From NCBI GenBank assembly GCA_963691705.1, contig OY829538.1, positions 14,224,443-14,288,442 of the forward strand: 64,000 bases of DNA, given 5' to 3'. The number at the start of each line of letters is the position of its first letter. Position 1 is the first letter of the stretch. The notes under the pieces were generated by a model that did not search any database, had not been told where the DNA came from, and was given only the letters and a program-made list of their open reading frames with translations. This document shows, piece by piece, positions 19,863-32,184 of the stretch. Source of the stretch: Viola odorata. Lineage: Eukaryota > Streptophyta > Magnoliopsida > Malpighiales > Violaceae. The position numbers and the translations under genes were made by a program.

Positions 19863-22800
19863 GAAAGTTGATTGAGGAGTAATAACGTACTCCATTCGGT
19901 TATTGATGGATGGTGGGGAAGTGTGATCCGCCGCACAGACGTTGATAGTAGAGATTGATCACTGTGTGAGATTCTACTGACGCAGATCTGTATCCTGCAA
20001 ATAGGGAGGAAACAAACACTGAGCAGCAGTGGATGGAAAAAGAGAGAGCAATTGATAAATGAGAAAGCAATAAGATCAAATCACGTATGTTGTATATGAA
20101 AGTATTACCACACTACCCTATGGTTTGCCCCCAGTATTTTATTGAAATAAAAACACTTCTCTATCAAGAGAAGGTTCAACAGGTTTATGCATTTTTGGAT
20201 AACATGTCATCCAATTTTCTGTCATACAAGCATGCTTGACACAAGCATGCTTGACACAAGCCTAGAAAAGCATCTGCATCTTGCCCAGGAGATAACGACC
20301 TCCAAGATAAGACTTTCCCACATCATGTAGACATAAGCAATCCTTACCAGATATTGGTGTTTGCGCTCACACTCAGAAGTAAGGCTATGTGTTTACACTC
20401 ATAAAAATGCAACAAACATAGCACAAAGTCAGATTTGCAATGTCAATCCGAGTGAATAAACCTCATACGAAGATGCACATGCATGGGCATTCATATAATC
20501 GAGAGGACTTTGCAAGAGAATAGAAATATGTAGTGGATAGACAGAGAGAAGAAAAGAAGAAGGAATCTGTTTTAGGAAGAGAGTGCTTTTTGGCAGAAGA
20601 AAGGGTTGTTAATGAGCAAGGCTCAACTGAGGTTACTAACCGAAGGTAAGGTGTACCTCGAGCGCAGTTTGCGAGAGTTTGGTGAAACTCTGAAGCTTTC
20701 CTTTGAAATGTCAGCATTCTTCTCCGCAAATTGTTATTTAAATACAACCTAAGACCCTTTCTTCGAAATACCCAACCGGGTTTTTGGATCTTCACAAGGA
20801 ATCATCTCTTTTACTTTTTAAGACCATTTTGATGTCAAAGTGCCCAAATTTTTTATCTTTGATGGGGATCTCTTGATTGTTTTGCGACCATTTTGAGGGC
20901 AAAGTGCCCAAGTTTGTTGAATCTTCGCGGGAGATGCTTCATCTTGATCCTCTTGAGGGCGCTGTGGCCAAGTTCTTGGATTTTCACGGGAGTGATTTTT
21001 TGATGGAGAGCTGACCCTGGGGCCCCTTTTGCACTTGCTTTTGCTTTTGTTTTGCTGTGTTCTTTGAACACTTTTGATTTGATTTATTTATTTATTTTAT
21101 TTTTTTTAAGCGAGCAAAACAAGTGCAATTTTTGTTTGGTCCATTGTCACTTCCGTCCTTGGCAGAAGCCCTCAAATCTTGGTTTTTGATTTTTTTTGGC
21201 TGGGTTTCCTTCTGGCGTTGATGATCAGCGATCTTCGGAGATTTTGGAATCCCTCTTGCGCAACCCAAGTTCGAGGTGCACCTTACCTTCAGTTGGGCAC
21301 TGCTCATTATTTAGGGAGTTCAAGTGGATGTAAAAGATTTTACAAGTGGCTTAAAAATGAATCGAACGGAATGCAAAGGCAAGTGTCTGAGAACAAAAGA
21401 ACGAGAAGACCAAAGAAAGGTGGAAGCAAAGAGCAAAGTCTCATGTCATCTTACTGCTATCCCATGTCTAATGGTGCATGTACCCTGGATATTATGCAAA
21501 TCCCATTGGCACTTAGTCAGGCATTTGCACTCATGAAGGAAGTATGGCGTGAAGGCCCAAAATGCTCACAGGGATGTATTTGTGACTGCTTACGTCTAAG
21601 TATGCCGCAGATATAAGAGCTAACAGGCGAGATCATGCATGTCATACAATTTCAAATGGATGCACCAGTTATCCATGATGCAGTAACATGTTGAACATGC
21701 TCAATTTAAGGAAGGTTTGAAAATTTTGAAGGTAATGTGGATTTTATTCAAAGAATTTTATGCACATTTTGTAACAAATCTTAACAGTTTTAGCAATTTT
21801 TTTACAAAAAATGTGAGGGTATGACCACTCACGAAAATTTATGAATAAATAAAAGGAAATGCCCCCAATGCGGGAATGAATAATTGCACAAAAATTAAAG
21901 AGGTAGATAGATGAATGGACTTCTCTGGATGTGTGCGGCGGGGCCGCGAGGTCGGAGCAAGGATGTTGCCGCGGAGAAGTAAGTGTAGACCTCACTCTGA
22001 CGTTGATGCCCACTGCGATGTTCTTGTAGGAATGTAGATTGAAACCCGGGCGAAGACCCCGTAAAGTTCGAATGCTGATGTAAAGCGGACAACAGGGTGT
22101 GGCCGCCGCAAAGGATAAAAATTGGGGGAACTGAGCCGCCGCAAATGGATGAGAGTGAGGCATTTCCAAAAGGTTGCCCCAAGCGTAGAATGCATAATGG
22201 ACTCCCTAATATGCGCGGCAGGGTTGTGAAGGTACACAAGATGGTTATTCAAGATTTGATAAGAGGATGATTCCTTTATTTCGCTGAGAATTATGCAAAT
22301 AATCATGGTATGCTTCGAGTTCCTCCAAAAATAAAGGAGAGACAATGGGTAGAATTGAAGAATGATTTAGGAAAATGGACAACGTAAGTAATAAGTATTA
22401 GACTCTCCCTTTTCTAGTGAGGCTTTATGCAGGTACTCCCAATATGATTTGGATTCTTAGACGTCAAGGCTCCCCGACGCTTCGTCGATGCCTACTTGAA
22501 TGTCTTGGATGCTGCGGCTGACTGGGATGTTGATGTCATAACGGCTCCACTTGAATACCTCGCCGAAAGCAAGTGCACGTCCAATCGGACGCGTTGCAAA
22601 TTCATCCTTATTTGGATGCTAATGCTCACTCAAAAGTTCTCAGAAATAACTAAATCACCTTTGAACTTGGTCAAATTGCCAAGGGAAGATGAGCTCGAAA
22701 TGACCCTTGATACTGGTTGTTTGCAGCTGCAATAGGTTCTACGAAGAAACCATCTCATTATGGCGACTGAAGAGTCATATTAACATTTTTCCTGATTTGC

Positions 22801-23689
22801 TCCTTGTTTAGGCGAGGAGAAATATTCCCTGCTGAGGATTTGTTCAAGAAGCCTAGCTTGAACAACATTGGGAGTGACAAAAGAGAATCCTTGGTTAGCT
22901 GGAGATCCAGATCGCCATTAGGGAATCTAGCTTGTTGATTCTTTACTGAGAAGTTCCAACGCTTCAGCTTTGTAGCACGAGCTTGCGGATAAAATGAGTG
23001 AATACAGTCCCATCCACGTCAATGCTTACTGGCCCACAAATTAAAGGATTGATCTTCACGTGATTATTATCATGTACACGCACAAAGAGGGCTTACTGAG
23101 AATGGGTATTATGGTCAAATTCAAAACACGATGGATTTGATCATGTTCGAACTTTGAATTTACAGTCGGGAGCTGTGTAGGGCGTAAATGTCGTTATCGC
23201 ACGAAATGAGAACGCATTATGTTGACTGGAGTCCCTGAAGGACACGCCTCCGTCATTGTTATGAAGGGCACTTTGGTGACAACAAATTTTCTGGCAGAGA
23301 TCTTTCCAGCGCTGGTAGGAAGACGCCTTCTACGTTCAGCGATGACCTGGAGGAGGGATGTGGCGAGCTCTTTGGGGCGAATTACCGCTCCCTCTGCCTT
23401 GCCCCCGGTAAAAATGTGTTCAATCTTTGTTTCTCTCTGACGCCTTCTTCTGGCCGTCATTTTACATGCTTGCCCCCCAGTTTACCTGAAAGGGGAAATT
23501 AAATAGTAAGCCTGGAGGGAAGGATATCCCAAAAATTGAAATATTTCAGAAGAACATATGGGTTGTCTCCCACGGAGTGTCCTTGTTTATAATCGTAGGC
23601 TTGACTAATATCAAAAATATTCCTGCTAAAGGAATAAGCTGAATGGGTCTATCGTGGGCCTGGAGAGCGCTTATTCAAGAGTTGTAGGG
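19863..23689 (-). other. Tat interior downstream of gag, no recognisable pol
   Basis: Nothing like RT, RNase H or integrase was found in either strand. The minus strand has a possible polypurine tract ACTGGGGGCAAA near 20130. Three degenerate ~60-bp repeats with GAGGGCAAAGTGCCCAAG lie at about 20810-21000. An inverted pair (20601-20690 against 21253-21315) shares CGAGGTRCACCTTACCTTC. The block may include unrecognised debris of other elements. Confidence 0.5.
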
Positions 23690-25055
23690 TCTTTCGGCTA
23701 ACCCTTCGAAAGAGATGCATCTGCTCTTGATCAAATGATTGACCTTTCCTTCAAGGGGGAAACAGTTTCCTTTTGTGTGGCCTTGGGCTTCAGCATGGTA
23801 CTCGCATCTTGCATTAAGATCATACCATTTTGAATAAGGAGGTCATATAAGTTTGAGTGGGTGAGATTTGCTCTGCTACCTATAGATGCTTGTAAATCTC
23901 TCCCAAAGGAAACATGCAGAGGTGGCGGTTGAGGCAATGGAAAAGGTTGCCTGTATCCTGGTCGGTGGGTGGCAAAGCTGACATCTCTCTCAGTGATAAG
24001 CGATCTCTTGAGTGTTTCCTTTAGCAACGATCTTTCCAAATTTGATTCCTTGTTCCACCCTCTCCGCCACTAGGACCGTGTCAGAAAAGTGGTTTGATGA
24101 GATTGAAGATCCGATGAGTATGGTAAGGAGCTTGAAAGGTGCTTACAGAAAATGAATTCTTCGTCGCTCAACGGAGGAGAGACTCCATCGGCTAATTCTT
24201 TCCATTTCAGAACATAAGCCATCACCGATTCATCGGTTCTCTTCTCTAGGTTCTGATCTTGACCTTATCCAACCCCATGTATCCAGTCAAGGTGAGCTTG
24301 GCCAGACTCTTTCTGAATAAATTGATCAATAAAGGTTCATGATGCACCACCTCTAACATCTTATTGCAGTAGTTATTGAGGCAAGTCTAGGGGCACTCAA
24401 TCCCGGTGTACTTTTCAAATTCTGGAATCTTAAATTTCTGAGGTATGGTAATCCCTGGTACCATACCCATATCCACAGGGCTGTTGGGTCGACGAGAACA
24501 CTTATTCTTTCAATCTGTTGATACTTGGTCCCTCTGTTTTGGTGGTACCGAAACCAGTAGCTGATGAATACTCAAAGTATGCATGTGGTTGTATCTGATT
24601 GCCCCTAGGGGTTGAGTTCTCGAAGGCTCCGGAATGGTGAATTGAGTGGAATGCCCCTGAGGCAGTCCTGGGTCTCCGGGTGGATCATCTTTTCCAGCGA
24701 GGTCAAGAGCAGGCCCCGTCAAAGAAGGATTGGGAGATGTATCACCTCGTCCAACGGTGGCAATAGCAGTGTTCGGGATGGCCGATGCGATGTGCTGAAG
24801 GGGATTTAGATTAAAGAACGATGGTTGCCACGAACCGGGAGATGATGGGGTATGGAAGTAACAACGACTGCAGATGAAGTAGATGGCTTGCCCATTTGAG
24901 CAAAACAGGCGTAAAAACCAGGTGGAAAGCTCAATTGTTGCCCCTTCTCACCCTTTTTCGGCTTGTTCAGCCTTTGTCATAGCAACCCGAACTTGTTCTT
25001 CCAATTCGGTTATCTTGGCTTTCAATGCCTCCTCCGTTCTACCATGCTCTGTCAT
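23690..25055 (-). pseudogene. Tat/Ogre-type gag, heavily decayed
   Basis: Gag would assemble the particle. On the minus strand a start is possible at 25055 with a Glu/Ala-rich coiled coil (EEALKAKITELEEQVRVAMT). Further on, IPQKFKIPEFEKYTGIECP matches the core signature of Tat/Ogre Gag proteins (PxKFKxPxFxKYxGxxCP). Near the C-terminus CEYHAEAQGHTKGNC is a CX2HX5HX4C zinc knuckle (23762-23806), followed by PLEGKVNHLI, again typical of this lineage. The parts lie in different frames with many stops, so the gene is dead. No protease was identified after it. Confidence 0.78.
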
Positions 25056-26478
25056 CTTCCGTGTTTGACGTCTAATCGCGTGAATCTTGCGGGGAATAGT
25101 TTGCTTTTGGGGAGCAATGTTTTCCTGAAAAATAAGCAGGTGAAATAATTATAAGTTTAAGCAATGATTTAATTATGTATGCAAAAGGTCATCCCGATGT
25201 CTCCATGCTGCAAAAAAAGAGAGGGGTAAGTACAATAATAACAATAATGTAGGCATCATAAAAAAATCGCAGACATGGAGAATTATGAAAATAATTGAGG
25301 CAAAATTATAAACATGGGAAAATCCCGAAAGAATTTGCATATGAAAAATTGCAGAATTTTTCTGCATACATGAAAAAAATTATGGAAGAATTTACGCACC
25401 TGGAATTTTGTTTTTAGAGAAGTTTGTCAATGTGAAAAATTAGGGGAAGAGTTGTGCCCGTGGGGCAATTTACGGAGAAATTGCACATGTGGGAAATATT
25501 ACGGAAGTTATTGCACAAGTGGGATTTTTTTTGGAGAAATGTTACTCATGTGGAAAAAACTGCGAAAATATTTAATACACGTGGAAAAATTGTGGAGAAA
25601 TTTGACACACGTGGAAAATTTGCGGAGAAATTTGGAAGCGTGAAAAATTGTACATGTGAAAGATTGCGGGAAAATTTGTGGATATTGAGAAATTGTGAAA
25701 AAATTGTAAACATGGAGACATTGCATAAAAGCTTGCAAATATGGAGAATTGAGAAAACGAAGAAATTACAAATGTGACAAATTTACGAAAAAATTTGTCA
25801 ATATGGAAATTTTGCAGAAAAAGATTTTCCAACATGGAAAGCTTGTGGAAAAAGATTCCCAATGTGGAAATTCACAGAAAAATTTATAACAGTGGAGAAA
25901 TTGCGAAATCAGTGGTAAAATGTGTAAAAATTTGAGAAATCATTTATAAAATGGAAAAAATTTGATAAATCAGTTGTGAAAATGAAACATAGTCACAATA
26001 TACGCATTTCACTATGATGCATATGCCGGGGTGACACCAACTATTTCTATTCTGGCTGGAAGGCTCTCGGACGATACCATAGAAGTGCTCCCTCAGTAAA
26101 TGGATACGTGATTACCTGTCTAACCGTCAAAAGTTCTAGGCGTTCACCCATTTAGGGGTTCGAGTCCGAGTTTGGGGTTCGTGAAAACTACCTAGGACAC
26201 GTGTCCCAGAGCCTCACTACTAACCTCCTAATCTTATTTGGAAAAGGCCCAGCGGTAGGGCATTATGCGTGAGATGCGTATGCAATGACAGTTTATCAAA
26301 GCGATTAACAACGAATCATGTGAACAAATTATACAATAATCACGCATAAAGAATCATGTGATAATACAACAATTTATCATATCAATGAAAATAATCATGT
26401 ACAAAATCATATGAAATAAATTCGGCAATTTATTGAAAAACTAACACCTCAAAAATAATTCCGGCTCCGACCCTATTT
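25056..26478 (-). other. Tat leader region with AT-rich tandem repeats
   Basis: Between the primer site and gag on the minus strand. From about 25400 to 25990 (plus-strand reading) units of roughly 27-36 nt repeat the pattern CAYGTGGAAAAATTGYGGAGAAATTT with drift. The part at 26010-26280 is unique sequence. No ORF here looks real. Confidence 0.6.
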
Positions 26479-26496
26479 TCCCCAGTGAAGTCACCA
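26479..26496 (-). other. Primer binding site of the Tat element
   Basis: The minus strand reads TGGTGACTTCACTGGGGA, 3 nt from the LTR terminus. It fits the Tat/Ogre-type site TGGCGACTCCACTGGGGA with two C-to-T changes. It fixes the element's orientation as minus. Confidence 0.82.
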
Positions 26497-26499
26497 AAC

Positions 26500-29400
26500 T
26501 GTCGCACCCCCTTTTTGGATTCTATCCTAATGCGACGTAGGTTTGGGACTAGATGTGAGACGAAATTGGACTCATCTCACATAATGTTAGTGAAGTCGCC
26601 ACCCTAATTTTTCTAGGTTTAGGGTACCTATTTGTCATGCATAAAAAATAAAAATCTAAGGCGAAATGGGTCTTAACCCGAGAACAGTGATTCGGGGTCG
26701 TGTTATGGACTCGGGAAGGTGTTAGGCACCCGAGTCGCATCCTAAAAAGGTTACCGAAAAAAAGAGAGGTGTTTAAACATGTTTGAGAAAAATATAAAAG
26801 TCTTAATTTATGTGATCATGCCCAATGGATAAATTCTAACAGTTCTATATATTCATGCATACGAGCGTAAATACGGAAAAGCGTGAATAAATAAAAGGGA
26901 GGAAACGTTTACTTGATTAAGGGGTACATACGATTTACCCCTCTTTTACCGGAGTTATCGGCACAGAGAACGTTGAATGATTAAATATTCGACGTTTGCT
27001 GCACGCGAGTGAAAAATAATTACTTTGGACGAACAAAACAATTATCTAAGCAAGCATAACGGGCGAAAATAAACGAGCGTACAAGCATACAAGCATACAA
27101 ATAAATAAACAGTACAAGCATGCGAAAAATAAATAAACAGTACAGGTGTGGAGAAATAAATAAACAGTACAAGTATGCAAAAAGTAAATAAACGGTACGA
27201 GTGCAGGAAAATAAATAAACAGTACAAGCGCGGGAAAAATAAATAATGCAAGTGCGGGAAAATAAATAATGCAGGTGCGGAAAAATAAATAAACAGTACA
27301 AGTGCGGAAAAATAAATAAACAGTACAAGTGTAAAAATAACGTTAAAGAAAATAAATACGATGGATCGAAATAAATTGGACTAGGCCTGCTGGGCCTAGA
27401 AATTGGGCCTTTAGTTGGGCCCATGATTAAATTAAAACAAGCCTAAGCCCATTCATCCTTTCTTCTCCACGTTTGGGCTTGGAACAAACCAAGCCAAGCC
27501 CACCCCTTCTTTTTATTCCAATTTGGGCTTGGCACAAGCCAAGCCCATCAACCATATTAAAACATCCTTCACTATTCATCATCTCCCTCCTTCGCCCGAG
27601 TCTTCTTCCTTGAGCACAAGAACAGCAGCGCAGCTGAGGATTAAACGGACCAGCACAGTAGCGACTGCAACAGGCTATGGTAGCAGCAGCGGCGGCGTAC
27701 GACAGGGCAGCGGCATGCAGGACAGCAACGTGAGGTGAGGCGAAGCGACGTAGCGCAGCACAATAGCTCGGCGGCGTACGGCAGGGCAGCGGCACGCAGT
27801 GGCGATGCAACGGTCAGGCAAGGCTGCAGCAGCGTGGTGCAAGGCAGCGAGCGGGCAGCGGCAACACACGGCAGGACAGCGGCGGCGGCAAGCCAGTAGC
27901 GGCGACGAGGAGCCGGCGACGCAGTGGTCAGGCGAGCAGCAACAGAGCGAAGCAGCGGCGAGGAGGCGGTGGTCAGGTGAGGCAACGGCTCGGTGGTGGA
28001 AAGAAGATGGAGGGCAGTGGTGATCGGCGATTGCGTGCTCCAGCCCCCTCCCTTTTCTTGTGGCTCCGAGCTTAAATGAAGCTTGAGGCGGTGGAGAGGT
28101 GAGGTGCCCGAGGATGACAAGAGGTTGTGATGATGGCCGGGGAAGGATCGAGAGTAAAGGACGAGGCCGAACAGTAAGGCGGTTGGAGGATTGGGTTTGT
28201 GTACGAACCAAAGGAAAAATGATGCATGCCTACGTGTTAATTACCTCCACCATTTGATTTTGGTTGACTTTCAAAAGTTAACTAGATCAATGGTGGAGAT
28301 GAGATCTTGATTTATCATTTAATTATTCAGTTTAAACGGATGGTACGAGCAATTTTGTTTGAAAAAAGGGTAAAAACTCGAACCGAAAATGTTAAAATGT
28401 AGAATAAAATAAAATAAACTAATTAACACACAGTAAGCGATAAAAAGTTTAATACAGAGTTCGATAAAAAATATTTATTCGCAAGTAATAAAAGTTCGAA
28501 CAGCAAAAATGCTTAAAACAAAAATTGAACGAAACACAAATAGATAGCGTGAATTAGAAAAATAATAAAAGAAAAGTAGCTAATGAGAGAAATTGTTCGA
28601 CCCTTGGTCCCGAGAATTTGACTCGGGAACCGATACAGGTTCGAACGGAAAAAAGTGATAAAAATGCGAAAAAAGTACAAAATAAAATTTAAATGACATT
28701 AAGTGTAAAAACAAACATCAAATTGATGAAAATAAATGGAAGAGCGATTTTTAAAAATGGATGACAGAAATGCGACAAATGAAAATTTTAAAATCCAAAA
28801 TCGGGTAGCAACATTTGCCCCCTCTTTACTGTCTTATCAAAAATCCGATTTAATCGAGATTTTTGATGAGCAGTAAAGATGGTTGCTCCTGAACTAGCAA
28901 TGGTTTGAAAAATACAAAATGTAAATGCAGACCTTCGTGATAGAGGGGTGATATGAGATGATGAAATGTAGGGATGAAAAGTAAATTGGCAGAACTGTAG
29001 ATGATGATTTCCCTGATAGTGTGGAAAAACGTAGATGATGACTTCCGTGATAATGGGGAAAAAAGTAAATGGTGACTTCTTGGATAGCGGGGTAAAAGGC
29101 AAATTACAGAAATGTAAATGATGATCCCTAGCAGTGGAGGGGTGAAATGTAGATGATGAAATGTAAATCAGGTAGGGCGAGGGTAGCACTCGCAGTCCAT
29201 ATCTTTGTGCAGAAAAGTAAATCAGGCAGGGTGAGGGTGGCACTCGCAGTCCGTACCTTTGTGCGAGAAAGTAAATCATGCATGATATGTTGGGAAAAAT
29301 TACTGAAGGGGATGAATCATCGAAACAAAAATTATCTTGAGAGATAAACGTAACAGACAGGGTGTGGGGATGATGTGAGGGACGCGACCTTTCACACCTT

Positions 29401-30705
29401 TTAAAAGATATGTTGGCAAGTGGGTGACCAAGTCACCGCACGATATGACTGAAAAGTGGACGACCAAGTCGTCACGGCAACACGGGTGACCAGGTCACCA
29501 TGACACAACTGAAAAGTAAAATTGGTGATTGGAGAATTTTGACCTGGGTAGATTGTAGAAATATAACTTGAGATTCGAACGGGGACACCGCAATTGTCGA
29601 ACCTCTGTGCAGGAAATGAAATTGACATCTGAACGGGGACACCGTAATTCTCAGACGTCGATGCAGAAAATATAAACTTGAGATCCGAACGGGGACACCG
29701 CAATTGTCGAACCTCTGAACAGGAAATGAAATTGACATTTGAACGGGGACACCGCAATTCTCAGACGTCAATGCAGAAAATATAAACTTCAGCTCCGTCG
29801 AGGGTCGTACTCGTAGGCCGTCGCTGATTGATGCAGAAAAGTAAATGCAGAATGACATGCTTTGCTTTGATGTTGGGGGTATAACGGATGATGATCTCGG
29901 ATAGTGAGATCTGCTGGTCTTCTCTGATAGTGAGAACAGATGATGAATCTCGGATAGTGAGATCTGCTGATCTTCTCTCGGATAATGAGGAAGATGTCAC
30001 TCTGATAGTGAGGACAGATGGTGAATCTCGGATAGTGAGATTGTCTCTCTGATAGTGAGAACAGATGATGAATCTCGGATAGTGAGATGGTCTTCTCTCG
30101 GATAATGAGGAAGATGTCACTCCGATAGTGAGGACGGGTGATGATCTCTAAACATTTGAGGAAGATAGTCACCTCGGACGTTTGAGGAAGATAGTCACCT
30201 CTGGATAGTTTGAGGAAGATAGTCACCTCTGGACGGTTTGAGGAAGATAGTCACCTCTAGGCGGTTTTGGACAGTTTGAGGAAGATGGTCACCTCTGGAC
30301 AGTGAGGAAGATAGTCACCTCTGGACAGTTTGGAGGAAGATAGTCACCTCTGGACAGTTTGAGGAAGATAGTCACCTCTGGACATTTTGAGGAAGATAGT
30401 CACCTCTGGACAGTTTGAGGAAGATAGTCACCTCTGGACAGTTTGAGGAAGATAGTCACCTCTAGACATTTTGAGGAAGATAGTCACCTCTGGACATTTT
30501 GAGGAAGATAGTCACCTCTGGACATTTTGAGGAAGATAGTCACCTCTGGACATTTTGAGGAAGATAGTCACCTCTGGACATTTTGAAATTCTCGGATATG
30601 AGAGTGGGCGACCAAGTCACCACACGACAACTGAGAAGTGGACGACCAAGTCGTCACACTAACGTGGGTAACCAAGTTACCGCACGACAAGACTGAAAAG
30701 TTTGG
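26500..30705 (-). repeat. 5' LTR of the Tat element, start truncated
   Basis: Direct repeat of 15290-19436 with the same internal blocks. The internal terminus is TGTCGCACCCC in plus reading. At 30705 it passes straight into integrase sequence of Athila B, after GTTTGGAA, without a TG terminus or target duplication, so the outer end is probably deleted. The 27-28-bp array has 15 copies against 13 in the partner. Confidence 0.85.
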
Positions 30706-31608
30706 AATTTTTGTATATCTAAGGTATAGATTTCATGGGCCCATTTCCCAATTCCTTCGGCAACATCTACATCCTTCTTGTCGTCGATTATGTTTCAAAG
30801 TGGGTCGAGGCCAAGGCAACTCGAACAGATGACTCCAAGGTGGTAGTAAGCTTTCTACGCACCAATATCTTCAATAGGCTCGGTACACCTCGAGCCCTCA
30901 TAAGTGATCGGGGTACCCATTTCTGCAACCGTGTCGTGGCCTCGCTCCTGATCAAGTGTGGAGTCCACCACAGAACATCTACTGCCTATCACCCTCAGAC
31001 AAATGGCCAAGCCGAAGTGTCAAACCGTGAAATTAAGTCCATTCTGGAGAAAACGGTGAACCAATCCCGAAAGGATTGGAGTCTGAAGTTGGATGACGCC
31101 CTCTGGGCATAGCGGACAACTTTCAAGCCCCCGATTGGTATGACACCCTATAGACTCGTATATGGCAAGTCATGCCATCTCCTAGTTGAGATAGAGCACA
31201 AGGCTTTCTGGGCCATCAGGAAAGTAAAAACGGATCTCGAAAAGGCTGGCTAGAATAGACGCTTACAGATCCAAGAGCTGGAAGAGTTGAGAGACGACGC
31301 TTATGAGAATGCCTTGCTCTACAAGGGTAAGACCAAGACATACCATGACAGGAACCTTCGTCCCAAAACTTTTTCCATTGGACAGAAAGTATTGTTGTAT
31401 AACTCACGTTTGCGACTGTTTGCCGGAAAGCTAAAGTCTAAATGGGTGGTCAAGATAGTTTTTTACCACGGGGCAATCGAGATCTAGAATCCAACAACAG
31501 GAACAATCTTCAAAGTCAATGGCCACAGGCTGAAACCCTTTTACGAAGGATTCAAGCCCTTGACTATTGAGGACACGATGGTGGGACTTCCACATGTCGA
31601 GACCTAGA
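30706..31608 (+). pseudogene. pol: integrase core and GPY/F region (Athila B)
   Basis: It begins within the [10 protein letters not shown] region at the Tat junction. The second Asp (ISDRGTHF) and the Glu ([12 protein letters not shown]) of the catalytic triad are intact. TAG stops occur at 31110-31112 (Tyr in A), 31251-31253 and 31485-31487 (Gln codons in A or C). A few codons are missing in the GPY/F module (KSKWVVKIV where A has [10 protein letters not shown]). It ends at TAG near 31608. Confidence 0.88.
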
Positions 31609-31904
31609 TTTCCTAAACACGTCGAGGCCTCGACGAGTAAACAGGCCATACTGGAGGCATTCCGAATGTCATCCCACTCCTTTCTAACTCTGTCTCTTTT
31701 ATCTTGTTATTTAAATTCAAAACTTTTTTCCTTTTTATTTTTGGCTATTTTATTTTCCCTTTATTAGTTAAGATTTCTATCCCTTATTTTTATCCCCTGT
31801 TTTCTCTCTTTTCCCTTTTCCCAAACGATTCTATTCCCCTGCAAATATTATCTTTCCACTTATTCCTTCCTTTTGTCTTTATCTTGCCTAACTACTCTCT
31901 CTTT

Positions 31905-31923
31905 TTAAATTTTGAAAAGGCAG
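31905..31923 (+). promoter_or_regulatory. Candidate 3' splice acceptor before the third ORF (B)
   Basis: A T-rich stretch ends in GGCAG, followed by GCGGTTGGGATCCGCAGG. It occupies the same place as 8113-8130 in A and shares the core GTTGGGATCCGCA. The pyrimidine tract is weaker than in A. Confidence 0.35.
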
Positions 31924-32184
31924 GCGGTTGGGATCCGCAGGCCCATGTTCTCTCTCCTAGTTTCAAGACGCCGCGTCATCAAAGGAGACAAAAAAGTGGC
32001 CCTCATTAATTCCCTATCAGACGCAGCAACTTTGGCAGTACACTCCACCCCTCGTCTTTTCTCCTTCCCTCTTCCAGCTATCACCCGCGTCGCCCTCACC
32101 AACTACCAAAACACTTCACCACTGACCCATCACCATCACCAAATCAACTCTCTCTCTCAAATCACCATTTTCCACTCTACCACC

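Larger units (their letters stand above)
15290..30705 (-). mobile_element. Tat/Ogre-lineage Ty3/Gypsy element, minus strand, pol missing
   Basis: Two long direct repeats (15290-19436 and 26500-30705) flank a 7-kb interior. On the minus strand the right-hand repeat is the 5' LTR. It is followed by the Tat-type primer site TGGTGACTTCACTGGGGA, a long leader, and a decayed gag with Tat/Ogre signatures. No RT, RNase H or integrase is recognisable between gag and the 3' LTR. The minus-strand 5' end at 30705 has no matching target duplication and adjoins integrase of Athila B, so the LTR end and part of the target were deleted. LTR divergence by eye is low (about 1-2%). Confidence 0.82.

Noticed and set aside
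18188..19936. Reverse ORFs of 100-145 residues in the Tat LTR repeats
   Set aside because: The peptides merely translate the tandem repeats, and multiple frames are open.
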